64,000 nucleotides of DNA from Rhodobacteraceae bacterium S2214 (GCA_025141675.1 CP081161.1:124001-188000), one strand, 5' to 3'. Counted from the stretch's first letter, positions 18,850-27,797 are shown. Notes: generated by a model from the letters alone, not told the origin. A program made the numbers and translations.

Positions 18850-19842
18850 TTACTTCAGCGCTTCGTCCGTGATCGCATGTGTCCATGCGCCCTCCGGAGC
18901 TGCAGAAATCACCGGATCAGACCCGCCAGCCAGCAGCGTCGCCACTGTGCGTTCGTAGTCCGCCGGATCAAGCGTGCCGTCGGAACCCGCTGTCAGTTTC
19001 GCGATTTCGCCCATCATGCGCACCTGAGCTGCCTCAGTTTGCGCACCGGTTTCGTCGTTATCCAAAACGATGCCAGCTGCTTCTTCTGGGTTGGCTTCCG
19101 CGTATTTCCAGCCTTCCATAGACGCACGTACAAAGCGGACCATTTTGTCGACGAACACTGGATCTTCAAGGTTCTCTTCCAGCACGTAGATGCCGTCTTC
19201 CAACGTTGCGACGCCTTGTTCTTCGTACTTGAACGTGACCAGTTCATCAGGGTTCACGCCTGCGTCCAGCACCTGACCATATTCGTTGTAGGTCATGGTC
19301 GAGATACAATCTGCTTCGCGGTTCAACAGTGGATCAACGTTGAAGCCTTGCTTCAGGACCGTCACGCCATCCTCACCGCCGTCTGTGGAAATGCCCTCTT
19401 GGGACATCCATGACAGGAACGGATATTCGTTGCCGAAGAACCAAACGCCGATGGTTTTACCTTTGAAATCCGCGACAGTTTCAATGCCGGTGTCTTTCCA
19501 GCAGGTCAGCATCAGGCCGGATGTTTTGAACGGCTGCGCGATGTTCACAACGGGCAGACCCTTTTCACGGGCGGCCAATGCAGACGGCATCCAGTTCAGC
19601 ATCGCGTCAGCGCCACCACCTGCCAAAACCTGTGGCGGTGCAATGTCTGGGCCACCTGCCAGAACAGTCACATCAAGGCCTTCTTCTTCGTAGAAGCCCT
19701 TATCAAGTGCGACGTAGTACCCTGCGAACTGCGCTTGTGTCACCCACTGCAACTGCAGCGTTACGGTGTTTGCGTGGCCGTCCGCAAAAGCGGATGTGCC
19801 CATACCAGCCGCCATTGCAGCCGCAATCATAATCTTGTTCAT
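18850..19842 (-). CDS. ABC transporter substrate-binding protein, NMT1/THI5-like (probable pyrimidine uptake)
   Basis: This 330-residue periplasmic protein has a signal peptide (MNKIMIAAAMAAGMGTSAFA). Its mature part, LQLQWVTQAQFAGYYVALDK, is typical of NMT1/THI5-like (SsuA/ThiY) binding proteins, which bind pyrimidine-like or sulfonate ligands. It is the last gene of an operon holding dihydropyrimidinase and ureidopropionase, so a pyrimidine or dihydropyrimidine ligand is inferred. The start at 19842 has a good GGAGAG ribosome-binding site. Confidence 0.88.
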   Translation of the reverse strand: MNKIMIAAAMAAGMGTSAFADGHANTVTLQLQWVTQAQFAGYYVALDKGFYEEEGLDVTVLAGGPDIAPPQVLAGGGADAMLNWMPSALAAREKGLPVVNIAQPFKTSGLMLTCWKDTGIETVADFKGKTIGVWFFGNEYPFLSWMSQEGISTDGGEDGVTVLKQGFNVDPLLNREADCISTMTYNEYGQVLDAGVNPDELVTFKYEEQGVATLEDGIYVLEENLEDPVFVDKMVRFVRASMEGWKYAEANPEEAAGIVLDNDETGAQTEAAQVRMMGEIAKLTAGSDGTLDPADYERTVATLLAGGSDPVISAAPEGAWTHAITDEALK

Positions 19843-19897
19843 GTCTCTCTCCTTGTTCATAAATGCGCGCCATTTTGGCGTCGTTTTTATCGTCGTC

Positions 19898-20737
19898 TTA
19901 TCGTTGAGACGGGTGCCAAAACGTCACCCGCTTTTCGATCAAAGTCATCGCGCCATAAAACGCACTACCCGCAAGGGCTGCGATGACAATCTCTGCCCAG
20001 ACCATGTCCAGCGCAAGCTGACCAAAGCTGGTTGATATCCGGAAACCCATCCCGACCGTGGGAGAGCCAAAAAATTCAGCAACAATAGCCCCGATCAGCG
20101 CCAAAGTGGTCGCAATCTTAAGCCCGTTAAAGATAAACGGCATCGCCGCAGGCAGGCGCAATTTGAACAGCGTCGGCCAGTAACCTGCCCCATATGTTCG
20201 CATCAGGTCGCGTTGCATCGCGCTGGTGTCTTTCAGCCCCGCAACCGTATTCACGAGGATCGGGAAAAAGACCATCACGGCCACAACAGCTGCTTTGGAT
20301 TCCCAATCGCTACCCAACCATTTCACGAAAATCGGCGCAGTTCCTACAATCGGCAAGGCCGCCATAAAACCACCGACCGGCAGGATGCCCCGCGTTAGGA
20401 AATCGGACCTGTCGGCCAAGATGGCCACACCAAACGCCGCCAGCCCGCCGATGATGTAGCCGGTCATCGCCCCTTTGATGATCGTCTGTTGGAAATCCGC
20501 CCAAAGCCGCGGTCCTTCGACCATCAACCGCGCCCCGATGGATGACGGCGCAGGCAGGATTACGGGGTTCACGTCAAACCCGCGCACCAGCAGTTCCCAG
20601 ACGATCACAACAGTGATCCCGAAGATCGCGGGGATAAGTACCTTCACAATCGGGTTTTCGGATTGCGGCCCATTGGCCAGCTTCACATTCAACCACCATC
20701 CGGCGGCCCAAATCAGGATTGCATATAAAACGATCAT
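19898..20737 (-). CDS. ABC transporter permease (pyrimidine operon), second
   Basis: This 279-residue permease has about six membrane segments and the inner-membrane coupling region QRDLMRTYGAGYWPTLFKLR, typical of SsuC/TauC-like proteins. ATG 20737 overlaps the stop of the preceding permease gene (ATGA). It probably forms a heterodimeric channel with that neighbour, served by the ATPase at 21.7 kb and the binding protein at 18.9 kb. Confidence 0.9.
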   Translation of the reverse strand: MIVLYAILIWAAGWWLNVKLANGPQSENPIVKVLIPAIFGITVVIVWELLVRGFDVNPVILPAPSSIGARLMVEGPRLWADFQQTIIKGAMTGYIIGGLAAFGVAILADRSDFLTRGILPVGGFMAALPIVGTAPIFVKWLGSDWESKAAVVAVMVFFPILVNTVAGLKDTSAMQRDLMRTYGAGYWPTLFKLRLPAAMPFIFNGLKIATTLALIGAIVAEFFGSPTVGMGFRISTSFGQLALDMVWAEIVIAALAGSAFYGAMTLIEKRVTFWHPSQR

Positions 20738-21654
20738 GTCGCGGCCATCCCCATCCGTTTCAGCGTGATCCGTTCGATGAGGCTGAATAGTCCGACGAGC
20801 GCCGCTGCCGTCAATGCAGCCGCAAATAGCGCGGCCCAAGACACCAACGGTTGCCCGTATTGATCGCCTACCAACATGCGCGCGCCGAAGCCTGCTTTTG
20901 CGCCTGTCGGCAGTTCAGCCACGATGGTCCCAACGAGTGACGCCGAGATGCCGATCTTGAGCGAAGCGAACAGATAGGGCGCAGAAGCTGGCAAACGCAG
21001 TGCCCAGAACCCTTGTGATTTCGATGCGTTATATGTGCGGAGTAGATCGAGCTGCATCCCGTCAGGGCTACGTAATCCTTTGACCATGCCGACCACGACC
21101 GGAAAGAACGACAGGTAGGCCGCGATGATCGATTTCGGGAAAAGCCCCTGAATACCCATTGATCCAAGGACCACGATAATCATCGGGGCAAGCGCCAAAA
21201 TTGGGATGGTTTGGCTGACAATCGCCCACGGCATCACCGATTTGTCCATCACACGGCTGTAAACGATCCCCACAGCCAAAAGGATGCCCAGCCCGGTCCC
21301 GATCAGGAACCCAAGCAGAGTAGGCGCGAGCGTCACCCAGCCGTGGTAGACCAGACTGCGTTTCGACGTGATTTTCTTGTCGATGATCGTGTCGTACATC
21401 TCGCCCGCCACCTGATGCGGTGACGGCAGACGGGGGCGCACGAAGGTGTAGGTCAGCGGGATCAAATGTGTGTTGCGCAGTACAAGCCCCGCACCCGAAT
21501 AATCCTGGCGCGCGGCGGGTGTGTCAGGTGTGACGACCAGTTCGTCGCGCTGCGCCTGATCCGCAACCAAATGCATATTCATCATTGGAACACAAACGAT
21601 CCAGAACAACAGAATCGCGCCGATGACGGTTAAAACCGGAAGGATCGACTTCAT
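20734..21654 (-). CDS. ABC transporter permease (pyrimidine operon), first
   Basis: This 306-residue permease is of the same family as its downstream neighbour. It has an N-terminal membrane anchor, a periplasmic segment (about residues 25-95), then the core helices and the coupling region QLDLLRTYNASKSQGFWALR. The inserted periplasmic stretch makes it longer than the other permease. Operon position and overlap indicate the two form the transporter's membrane part. Confidence 0.9.
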   Translation of the reverse strand: MKSILPVLTVIGAILLFWIVCVPMMNMHLVADQAQRDELVVTPDTPAARQDYSGAGLVLRNTHLIPLTYTFVRPRLPSPHQVAGEMYDTIIDKKITSKRSLVYHGWVTLAPTLLGFLIGTGLGILLAVGIVYSRVMDKSVMPWAIVSQTIPILALAPMIIVVLGSMGIQGLFPKSIIAAYLSFFPVVVGMVKGLRSPDGMQLDLLRTYNASKSQGFWALRLPASAPYLFASLKIGISASLVGTIVAELPTGAKAGFGARMLVGDQYGQPLVSWAALFAAALTAAALVGLFSLIERITLKRMGMAAT

Positions 21655-21693
21655 GCGAGGCCCCCTGTCTTATTTATGCGAAACACTATGATC

Positions 21694-22539
21694 TCACGCA
21701 TCATCTTGATGCCCCGCCCGCAGTCCATCGCGCACGCGGTGGGCAATTTCGATGAATTCGGGACTATCGCGGATGTCCAAGGGGCGTTCGCGGGGCAGTG
21801 TGCTTTCGATGACGTCAGAAATGCGTCCCGGACGTGGGGACATGACGACGATCTTGGTGGATAGATACACCGCCTCTGGGATCGAATGGGTTACAAAGCC
21901 AATGGTTTTTTCGGTCCGCGCCCAAAGCTGCAACAATTGTTCATTGAGGTGATCACGCACGATTTCATCAAGCGCACCAAAGGGTTCGTCCATCAGCAGG
22001 ATGTCGGCATCAAACGCAAGCGCGCGCGCAATCGACGCCCGCTGCTGCATCCCACCTGACAACTGCCATGGAAATTTGCGATCAAATCCGTTGAGGTCCA
22101 CCAGATCAAGCACACGTTCAACGCGCTTGGCCTGTTCGGCCTTGTCGAAGCCCATGATTTCAAGCGGCAACCGGATATTGCCCCCGATTGTGCGCCATGG
22201 GTACAGACCCGCTGCTTGGAAAACATAGCCGTAGGCGCGCGCGCGTCGCGCTTCATCCGGCGTCATGCCGTTTACCGAAATGTCGCCTGCCGTTGGCGAT
22301 TCCAAACCCGCAATGCAGCGCAAGAATGTTGTCTTACCGCAACCCGATGGCCCGATAAAGCTGACGAAATCACCCTTGTTGATATTAAGGTTCACGTCTT
22401 TCAACGCATGCACCGGACCGTCGTTTGTCTGAAATGTCAGATCCAGATTACGGGCCGTGATCACAGCGCTTGCCGCAGGATTTGTTCCTGTCGGGCCAGA
22501 GCCTAGTTGTTTCGCGGCCAATTCGGCGACTGTGGGCAT
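21694..22539 (-). CDS. ABC transporter ATP-binding protein (pyrimidine operon)
   Basis: This 281-residue SsuB/TauB-like ATPase has Walker A IGPSGCGKTTFL, a Q-loop in VFQAAGLYPWRT, the signature LSGGMQQRASIARAL and Walker B ILLMDEPFGALD. The start MPTVAELAAKQLG at 22539 is preferred because the longer start at 22587 would overlap the upstream gene by about 30 bases. It energises the two permeases downstream. Confidence 0.9.
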   Translation of the reverse strand: MPTVAELAAKQLGSGPTGTNPAASAVITARNLDLTFQTNDGPVHALKDVNLNINKGDFVSFIGPSGCGKTTFLRCIAGLESPTAGDISVNGMTPDEARRARAYGYVFQAAGLYPWRTIGGNIRLPLEIMGFDKAEQAKRVERVLDLVDLNGFDRKFPWQLSGGMQQRASIARALAFDADILLMDEPFGALDEIVRDHLNEQLLQLWARTEKTIGFVTHSIPEAVYLSTKIVVMSPRPGRISDVIESTLPRERPLDIRDSPEFIEIAHRVRDGLRAGHQDDA

Positions 22540-22555
22540 GCGCGTTCTTTCTATT

Positions 22556-23053
22556 TCAGATCGTATAGGTGTCTTGGGGTCCGACAAAAGCGGCGACCGT
22601 CATCGCGAGCGGGTGATGCAAGATCCATTGCGGCGCGCCAGCGGATTCGGGGTATTGCGGCCATGCGGTGGGGTTCACGGTCGGGATAATTTTGATCAAC
22701 CGTTTCGGGCCGGATGTGTGAAACTCCATCATCATGACTTCGTTTTTCATGGTATCGACAGTGTAGCCATTCGCGATCAGCGCCTCTTCGGCTGTGCGTG
22801 TATCTTCGCCCATTTCTTCGGGGTCCCAGTCGGCGGCGTGTCCGTGCATCTGGGTGTACCGCCGGAAGGTCCAATCGTTGTATTTCGGCGCTATTTGCAG
22901 GTGCGCGACGGTGTAACCCTGCGCCAGGTGGCCTGCGTTGAACCCCATGCAACGCTCAACATCAAAGCGGTTTTTGCCAACGATCTGGCTTTCTTGCGTG
23001 AAAATGCCAGCTTCGAAAATCGTCCGGCCTAAGGGGATGGGCGGATTGGTCAT
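22556..23053 (-). CDS. Conserved-looking protein of unknown function in the pyrimidine operon
   Basis: This 165-residue protein, probably soluble (no signal peptide or membrane helix), starts MTNPPIPLGRTIFEAGIFTQ. It is rich in Met, His and aromatic residues, with segments such as YTQMHGHAADWDPEEMGEDT and NEVMMMEFHTSGPKRLIK. I recognise no family. The ATG overlaps the previous gene's stop (ATGA), and it lies 17 bases before the transporter ATPase, so it is embedded in the operon and probably tied to pyrimidine use. Confidence 0.75.
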   Translation of the reverse strand: MTNPPIPLGRTIFEAGIFTQESQIVGKNRFDVERCMGFNAGHLAQGYTVAHLQIAPKYNDWTFRRYTQMHGHAADWDPEEMGEDTRTAEEALIANGYTVDTMKNEVMMMEFHTSGPKRLIKIIPTVNPTAWPQYPESAGAPQWILHHPLAMTVAAFVGPQDTYTI

Positions 23054-23400
23054 TGGGGTACACAGACCTTCATTTCAGTTACAAATTCGGGGTAGGCTTC
23101 GGGGTGGATAAGCAGAGTGTTTTCATCCGCAGTGGTCATGATCATGTAGTAATCTTCCCACGTGTCGCCTTCGCCGGAACATTCGACGGTTACGACTGTG
23201 GCCCCTGATCCGACTTGCAGGGCACCAGTGACGGGGCATGTGCTTTCGGCACGTTGGATCGTGTTCTGATCGTAAAGGTAAAGGCTATCCGTCGCGACAG
23301 GCTCCCCCGCGAGCCAAGCGCATCCAGCCGCATCGCCGTAGACTTGGGATAAGCCGACAGACGGCACGAGAGACAAGCAAGCGGTTAAAGCAAATTTCAT
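23050..23400 (-). CDS. Small secreted protein of unknown function
   Basis: This 116-residue protein has an N-terminal signal peptide (MKFALTACLSLVPSVGLSQV) and at least four cysteines in the mature part, which may form disulfides. It overlaps both neighbours by four bases (ATGA-type junctions), showing tight co-translation. I recognise no family. Similar small secreted proteins recur in this operon and next to preA. Confidence 0.72.
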   Translation of the reverse strand: MKFALTACLSLVPSVGLSQVYGDAAGCAWLAGEPVATDSLYLYDQNTIQRAESTCPVTGALQVGSGATVVTVECSGEGDTWEDYYMIMTTADENTLLIHPEAYPEFVTEMKVCVPQ

Positions 23401-23861
23401 ACAGGAACCTCGTTAGATAGGGTCGTTTGATTGCGCCCTGATAACGCCTTTTCAACCCACCAATACAAAACACCACTGGCACACCCGATGCCAGCAAACA
23501 CAACTGTGACCCACAGCGCATCACTGCCCAAGCTCGCATCTGTCATGAAGATCATTGCGGCAAGCGCCATAACACCGGTGAACCCGCCATCTACGCTTGC
23601 TGCTTTGTAGTGGAGACGTCCACGTCTTCCGGCCAGCCAACGGAAGGCGGCGAAGAATGGCAAGCTGGCCACGAATCCGACGCAATAGGCACCAATGAAC
23701 ATTTCCAATGCTGTTGTCCGGATTTCCCAGTCCATCTGTGAAACTTCGACCGGGACCGGATTTTGCAGATTTTGAACCAACGTCATAAGCGCCAAAAGAA
23801 TCGCGACGGGCAGAATTGCCACAGAGTACCCGACCGCGATTGATGTGAATGGGCGCGCCAT
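23397..23861 (-). CDS. Four-helix membrane protein of unknown function
   Basis: This 154-residue protein starts MARPFTSIAVGYSVAILPVA and has four hydrophobic stretches at roughly 8-30, 48-72, 88-108 and 115-138. The start at 23861 follows the dihydropyrimidinase gene by eight bases; a longer reading frame upstream is Arg/Pro-rich and is a shadow of hydA. I recognise no family. It could serve membrane or transport functions for the operon. Confidence 0.72.
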   Translation of the reverse strand: MARPFTSIAVGYSVAILPVAILLALMTLVQNLQNPVPVEVSQMDWEIRTTALEMFIGAYCVGFVASLPFFAAFRWLAGRRGRLHYKAASVDGGFTGVMALAAMIFMTDASLGSDALWVTVVFAGIGCASGVLYWWVEKALSGRNQTTLSNEVPV

Positions 23862-23869
23862 GCTTTGGA

Positions 23870-25327
23870 TTATACCCCTGTCGCCGGAATGCCGGACCGC
23901 TGTACGGGTCGTGGTGCAGTTAGGTCTTTCCAGGATGACAGCGCCCGATTGACTGGCGTGTTGGCTTCGCGTTGTACGAATTTGCCGTGGCCTTCTTGTG
24001 TGCGGACTTCGCCGTCGTGGATCGCGACGTGGCCGCGTGTGAGGGTGAAGCGCGGCAGGCCTTTGACTTCTTTCCCTTCGAAGACGTTGTAATCGATTGC
24101 CGATTGCTGGCTGCCTGCAGTGATTGTCTTGGATTTCTCCGGGTCCCAAACCACGATATCCGCGTCTGCCCCGACCAAAATAGCACCCTTTTTCGGGTAG
24201 CAGTTCAGGATTTTCGCGATGTTCGTCGACGTCACCGCCACGAATTCGTTCATCGTCAGGCGACCCGTTGCGACACCATGGGTCCAGAGCATCGGCAAGC
24301 GGTCCTCAAGACCACCTGTGCCGTTAGGGATCTTTGTGAAGTCGCCCACGCCGAAGCGTTTTTGTTCGGTTGAGAACGCACAGTGGTCTGTCGCCACGAC
24401 GGACAGCGTGCCGGACTGAAGGCCCGCCCACAGACTGTCTTGGTGCTGTTTATTGCGGAAAGGTGGGGACATGACGCGACGGGCGGCGTGATCCCAGTCT
24501 TTGTTGAAGTATTCTGACTCATCAAGCGTCAGGTGCTGGATCAGCGGTTCGCCCCAGACGCGTTTGCCCTGCATTTTCGCACGGCGGATCGCCTCGTGGG
24601 CCTCTTCGCAGGACGTGTGCACGACGTACAAAGGTACGCCCGCCATATCGGCGATCATGATCGCGCGGTTGGTGGCTTCGCCTTCAACTTGGGTCGGGCG
24701 GGAATAGGCGTGCGCCTCTGGTCCTGTGTTGCCTTCGGCGAGCAGTTTCGCGGACAGTTCCGCCACCACATCCCCGTTTTCGGCGTGTACCATCGCAATG
24801 CCGCCAAGGTCAGCGAGGCGGTTGAAGGATGAGAAGAGTTCATCATCATTCACCATCAACGCGCCTTTATAGGCGAGGAAGTGTTTGAACGTGTTGATCC
24901 CGCGATCCTTGATCACGGTTTCCATGTCGTTGAAGACCTGTTCGCCCCACCATGTCACGGCCATGTGGAAGGAATAGTCGCAGTTCGCACGGGTCGATTT
25001 GTTGTCCCACCGCTTGATCGCATCCATCAACCCTTCGCCTTGGTTCGGCAGGCAGAAATCGACGACCATTGTGGTGCCGCCAGCAAGACCAGCACGGGTG
25101 CCGCTTTCAAAGTCATCGGTGGAATAGGTCCCCATGAACGGCATCTCTAGGTGCACATGGGGGTCGATGCCACCGGGCATGACGTAGCAGCCGGTGGCAT
25201 CAAGTTGTTCGTCACCTGACAGGTTCGGCCCAATTTCAATAATCGTTCCATTTTCAATCAGCACGTCTGCCTTGTAGGTCAGATCAGCTGTGACAACGGT
25301 GCCGTTTTTTATCACTTTGGTGGTCAT
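23870..25327 (-). CDS. hydA: Dihydropyrimidinase (D-hydantoinase)
   Basis: This 485-residue cyclic amidohydrolase opens dihydrouracil or dihydrothymine to the N-carbamoyl-beta-amino acid, the second step of the reductive pathway. Zinc ligands are seen in PGGIDPHVHLEMP, and the carboxylated lysine lies in FKHFLAYKGAL. Further metal or substrate residues appear in YVVHTSCEE and VVATDHCAFS. The start MTTKVIKNGT at 25327 is family-like. Product and gene context (hydC upstream, importer downstream) agree. Confidence 0.95.
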   Translation of the reverse strand: MTTKVIKNGTVVTADLTYKADVLIENGTIIEIGPNLSGDEQLDATGCYVMPGGIDPHVHLEMPFMGTYSTDDFESGTRAGLAGGTTMVVDFCLPNQGEGLMDAIKRWDNKSTRANCDYSFHMAVTWWGEQVFNDMETVIKDRGINTFKHFLAYKGALMVNDDELFSSFNRLADLGGIAMVHAENGDVVAELSAKLLAEGNTGPEAHAYSRPTQVEGEATNRAIMIADMAGVPLYVVHTSCEEAHEAIRRAKMQGKRVWGEPLIQHLTLDESEYFNKDWDHAARRVMSPPFRNKQHQDSLWAGLQSGTLSVVATDHCAFSTEQKRFGVGDFTKIPNGTGGLEDRLPMLWTHGVATGRLTMNEFVAVTSTNIAKILNCYPKKGAILVGADADIVVWDPEKSKTITAGSQQSAIDYNVFEGKEVKGLPRFTLTRGHVAIHDGEVRTQEGHGKFVQREANTPVNRALSSWKDLTAPRPVQRSGIPATGV

Positions 25328-25353
25328 TGGGGGTCTCCTGCAGTCAGAATGCG

Positions 25354-25671
25354 TTAAGCGGGTGGCGCAGCAGCAGCGGCAGCTGCGGTTGCTGTCGGAC
25401 AAACCGGGTTCACGCCGTCAAAGGACACGGGCCGGATGTCGTCGCCGAAGCGGTAGAAATAACAGCCATCTTGGACTTTCACGGCAGAGGCCGGGATTTC
25501 AGGTGGCAGCGCTGCAGTTACTTCGGCCGGGAATGGTTGGGTTGCTGCAACAATCGGGCCGGGTTCAACTGGTTCTGGTTGGCCTACCGGGATCACGACA
25601 GGGCCGGAACAGGCGGACGCAAAGGTGGCAAGTGTCAGGGCGGCAAGTGTTTTGTGTGTGATGGAAAACAT
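25354..25671 (-). CDS. Small lipoprotein 1 of a tandem trio
   Basis: This 105-residue protein has a signal sequence ending in the lipobox FASAC, then a Pro-rich linker and the segment VKVQDGCYFYRF. The neighbouring 81-residue gene has VLQRDGCYYYPS and the next has EAANGCWAVG, each with one aromatic-flanked Cys. ATG 25671 is preferred over an upstream GTG. Function is unknown; it sits between hydC and hydA and is probably anchored at a membrane. Confidence 0.72.
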   Translation of the reverse strand: MFSITHKTLAALTLATFASACSGPVVIPVGQPEPVEPGPIVAATQPFPAEVTAALPPEIPASAVKVQDGCYFYRFGDDIRPVSFDGVNPVCPTATAAAAAAAPPA

Positions 25672-25689
25672 GGAAGTCACTTTCTGAAA

Positions 25690-25935
25690 TTATGCGTTGC
25701 ATTGAACAGCGGCGTCGGGCGCCGCTGTTGTTTCGATCAGGATAAGCCTGTCGAACGATGGGTAATAATAGCAGCCGTCGCGTTGAAGGACGCTGAAGGC
25801 AGAAACATCGTCAGGCAGGGATTGTTCGACCGTTAGCGGTACAATCCCGTCCGTTTGAACAAACCCCTGTGCGGGCAATGGACGCTGGCACGCAGCCAAC
25901 GTCCCGAGGGCGGTTATGATCACCCCCGCGTGCAT
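25690..25935 (-). CDS. Small lipoprotein 2 of a tandem trio
   Basis: This 81-residue protein has a short signal sequence and lipobox (GTLAAC). Its mature core contains FSVLQRDGCYYYPSFDRLIL, similar to the DGCYFY core of its downstream neighbour. Its ATG at 25935 overlaps the last base of the preceding stop codon, so it is translationally coupled. I recognise no family. Confidence 0.7.
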   Translation of the reverse strand: MHAGVIITALGTLAACQRPLPAQGFVQTDGIVPLTVEQSLPDDVSAFSVLQRDGCYYYPSFDRLILIETTAAPDAAVQCNA

Positions 25936-26261
25936 CAGGTCGCAGCAGGCAGCGTCGCGGCTGTCGTTTCGATCTGATCTGGCGCGATCACGCCTTCGTT
26001 GCAGACCCAGTTGCCAGCGGCATCACGCAAAGGCCTGCCAGTGCGCGGTTCACCCGCTTCGATCCCAACAGCCCAACATCCGTTCGCAGCTTCGAACACA
26101 AAATCACGCGGCATGCCGTCAGGCATTGCGGCCTGCACTTGTGGTGGCAAAGGCGGCGGTGGCGGCGGAATTGGCACACCATTTTCATCAACAGGACCGG
26201 GGGTCAGATCTGCACAGGCCGCAACCAGCGGCAGTACAAGGAGTGGGATCAGACGTTTCAT
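25935..26261 (-). CDS. Small lipoprotein 3 of a tandem trio, Pro-rich
   Basis: This 108-residue protein has the lipobox PLVAAC, a poly-proline stretch (PIPPPPPPLPPQ, about residues 30-41), and a C-terminal core with EAANGCWAVGIEAGEPRTGR. It is the first of three adjacent small lipoproteins with weakly similar Cys-aromatic cores. It lies 116 bases after hydC in the same direction. Function unknown. Confidence 0.72.
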   Translation of the reverse strand: MKRLIPLLVLPLVAACADLTPGPVDENGVPIPPPPPPLPPQVQAAMPDGMPRDFVFEAANGCWAVGIEAGEPRTGRPLRDAAGNWVCNEGVIAPDQIETTAATLPAAT

Positions 26262-26377
26262 TAACTTCTCACTTATTCTTGGTCATCATCTTATAAGACT
26301 GGGTCTTGGGTTACTGGGCGTAGTGGTGCCACACATTAACCATCAGTGACCAGCCCTTCGACATGACCACGCCCCAT

Positions 26378-27628
26378 TCAACCGACGATCACTGCCGTTT
26401 CGACAACTGCGTGGAACAAAACATCCGTGCCAGCGGTGGCCCATTCTTGGCTGATTTCTTCCGCTTCGTTATGCGATAGGCCGTCCACGCAGGGGCACAT
26501 CACCATCGCCGTCGGGAACATCCGGTTGATCCAACATGCGTCGTGCCCAGCGCCCGAGATCAGGTTCATATGGGAATACCCCAACCGTTCAGCGGCGTTG
26601 CGCACCGCTGTCACGCAGGTTTCGTCAAAGGTGACCGGATCAAAACCACCAACCTTTTCGAATTCAATCGACATGCCCATTGCGTCGACGATGGCCTGCG
26701 CTTCGGTCTTTAGCCGTGCTTCCATATCTTGTATCACGGAAAGTTCTGGCGACCGGAAATCAATCGTAAAGACTGCTTTACCCGGAATCACGTTGCGCGA
26801 ATTGGGGTACACGTCGATGTGGCCAGCAGCACCCACTGCATGAGGCGCGTGTGACAGCGCGATTTCCTCAACTTTTTCAAGCACACGCGCCATCGCTAGA
26901 CCCGCGTTTTTGCGCATTGGCATGGGGGTTGAACCCGTGTGGCTTTCTTTGCCGGTGATCGTGACTTGGGTCCAAGACAGACCTTGGCCGTGCGTGACGA
27001 CGCCGATTTGTTTACCTTCGGCTTCTAGGATCGGTCCCTGTTCGATGTGCAATTCAAAGAACGCATGCATTTTGCGTTCGCCGACGGGTTCGTCCCCTTT
27101 CCAACCAATCCGTGCGAGTTCTTCGCCGAATTTCTTACCTTCCGCATCTTCGCGTTCGTAGGCCCATTCTTGGGTATGCATACCCGCGAAAACACCGGAC
27201 GCGAGCATGGCAGGCGCAAAACGTGTGCCTTCTTCATTCGTCCAGTTGGTCACAACGATCGGGTGTTTCGTCTTGATATCCAGATCATTCATCGTGCGGA
27301 TCACTTCGAGACCGCTGAGCACGCCAAGCACACCGTCGTATTTGCCGCCTGTCGGTTGTGTATCAAGGTGCGACCCGACGTAGACTGGCAGCGCATCGGG
27401 ATCAGTGCCTTCGCGACGGGCGAACATGTTGCCCATCGTGTCGACACCCATCGTGCAGCCCGCGGCAGTGCACCAATCTTGGAAAAGATGCCGCCCTTCG
27501 CTGTCTTCGTCCGTGACAGTCTGGCGGTTATTCCCGCCTGCAATGCCAGGGCCGATTTTTGCCATCTCCATCAGCGTGTCCCACAAACGAGATCCGTTCA
27601 CTTTGAGATTTTCACCTGGTGCTGGCAT
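26378..27628 (-). CDS. hydC: N-carbamoyl-beta-alanine amidohydrolase (beta-ureidopropionase type, M20 family)
   Basis: This 416-residue binuclear metallohydrolase releases beta-alanine (or beta-aminoisobutyrate), CO2 and ammonia from the HydA product. Metal-binding signatures of the M20 amidase group are visible: VGSHLDTQPTGGKYDGVLG, TNWTNEEGTRF, FELHIEQGP and SGAGHDACW. It is the first gene of the long minus-strand operon and starts 28 bases downstream of a perfect RutR-type palindrome. An allantoate or other N-carbamoyl amino acid substrate is less likely given hydA and preTA nearby. Confidence 0.92.
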   Translation of the reverse strand: MPAPGENLKVNGSRLWDTLMEMAKIGPGIAGGNNRQTVTDEDSEGRHLFQDWCTAAGCTMGVDTMGNMFARREGTDPDALPVYVGSHLDTQPTGGKYDGVLGVLSGLEVIRTMNDLDIKTKHPIVVTNWTNEEGTRFAPAMLASGVFAGMHTQEWAYEREDAEGKKFGEELARIGWKGDEPVGERKMHAFFELHIEQGPILEAEGKQIGVVTHGQGLSWTQVTITGKESHTGSTPMPMRKNAGLAMARVLEKVEEIALSHAPHAVGAAGHIDVYPNSRNVIPGKAVFTIDFRSPELSVIQDMEARLKTEAQAIVDAMGMSIEFEKVGGFDPVTFDETCVTAVRNAAERLGYSHMNLISGAGHDACWINRMFPTAMVMCPCVDGLSHNEAEEISQEWATAGTDVLFHAVVETAVIVG

Positions 27629-27654
27629 GGCGACCCCCGTCTACTGCTTGCTTA

Positions 27655-27672
27655 TTTGACCATCTGGTCAAA
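27655..27672. promoter_or_regulatory. RutR operator palindrome between hydC and rutR
   Basis: TTTGACCATCTGGTCAAA is a perfect 18-base palindrome (2-base centre) and matches the E. coli RutR box TTGACCA-N2-TGGTCAA exactly. A weak promoter for hydC (TTGACT at 27703-27698, TAGCGT at 27681-27676 on the minus strand) lies just upstream, so the box would cover the start site. RutR leaves its box when it binds uracil or thymine. Operator identity is strong; the promoter is tentative. Confidence 0.88.
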
Positions 27673-27797
27673 GACACGCTAACAGAGGGCAAGACTCAGT
27701 CAAGCTTTCTGCCGCCTACCTTCGTTATTCCTAAAAAAAGTGCGCCACTGGCGTAGAAATTGCTTCCCTCGCTTCCTTTTTGTGCAAAGTGTAACTC

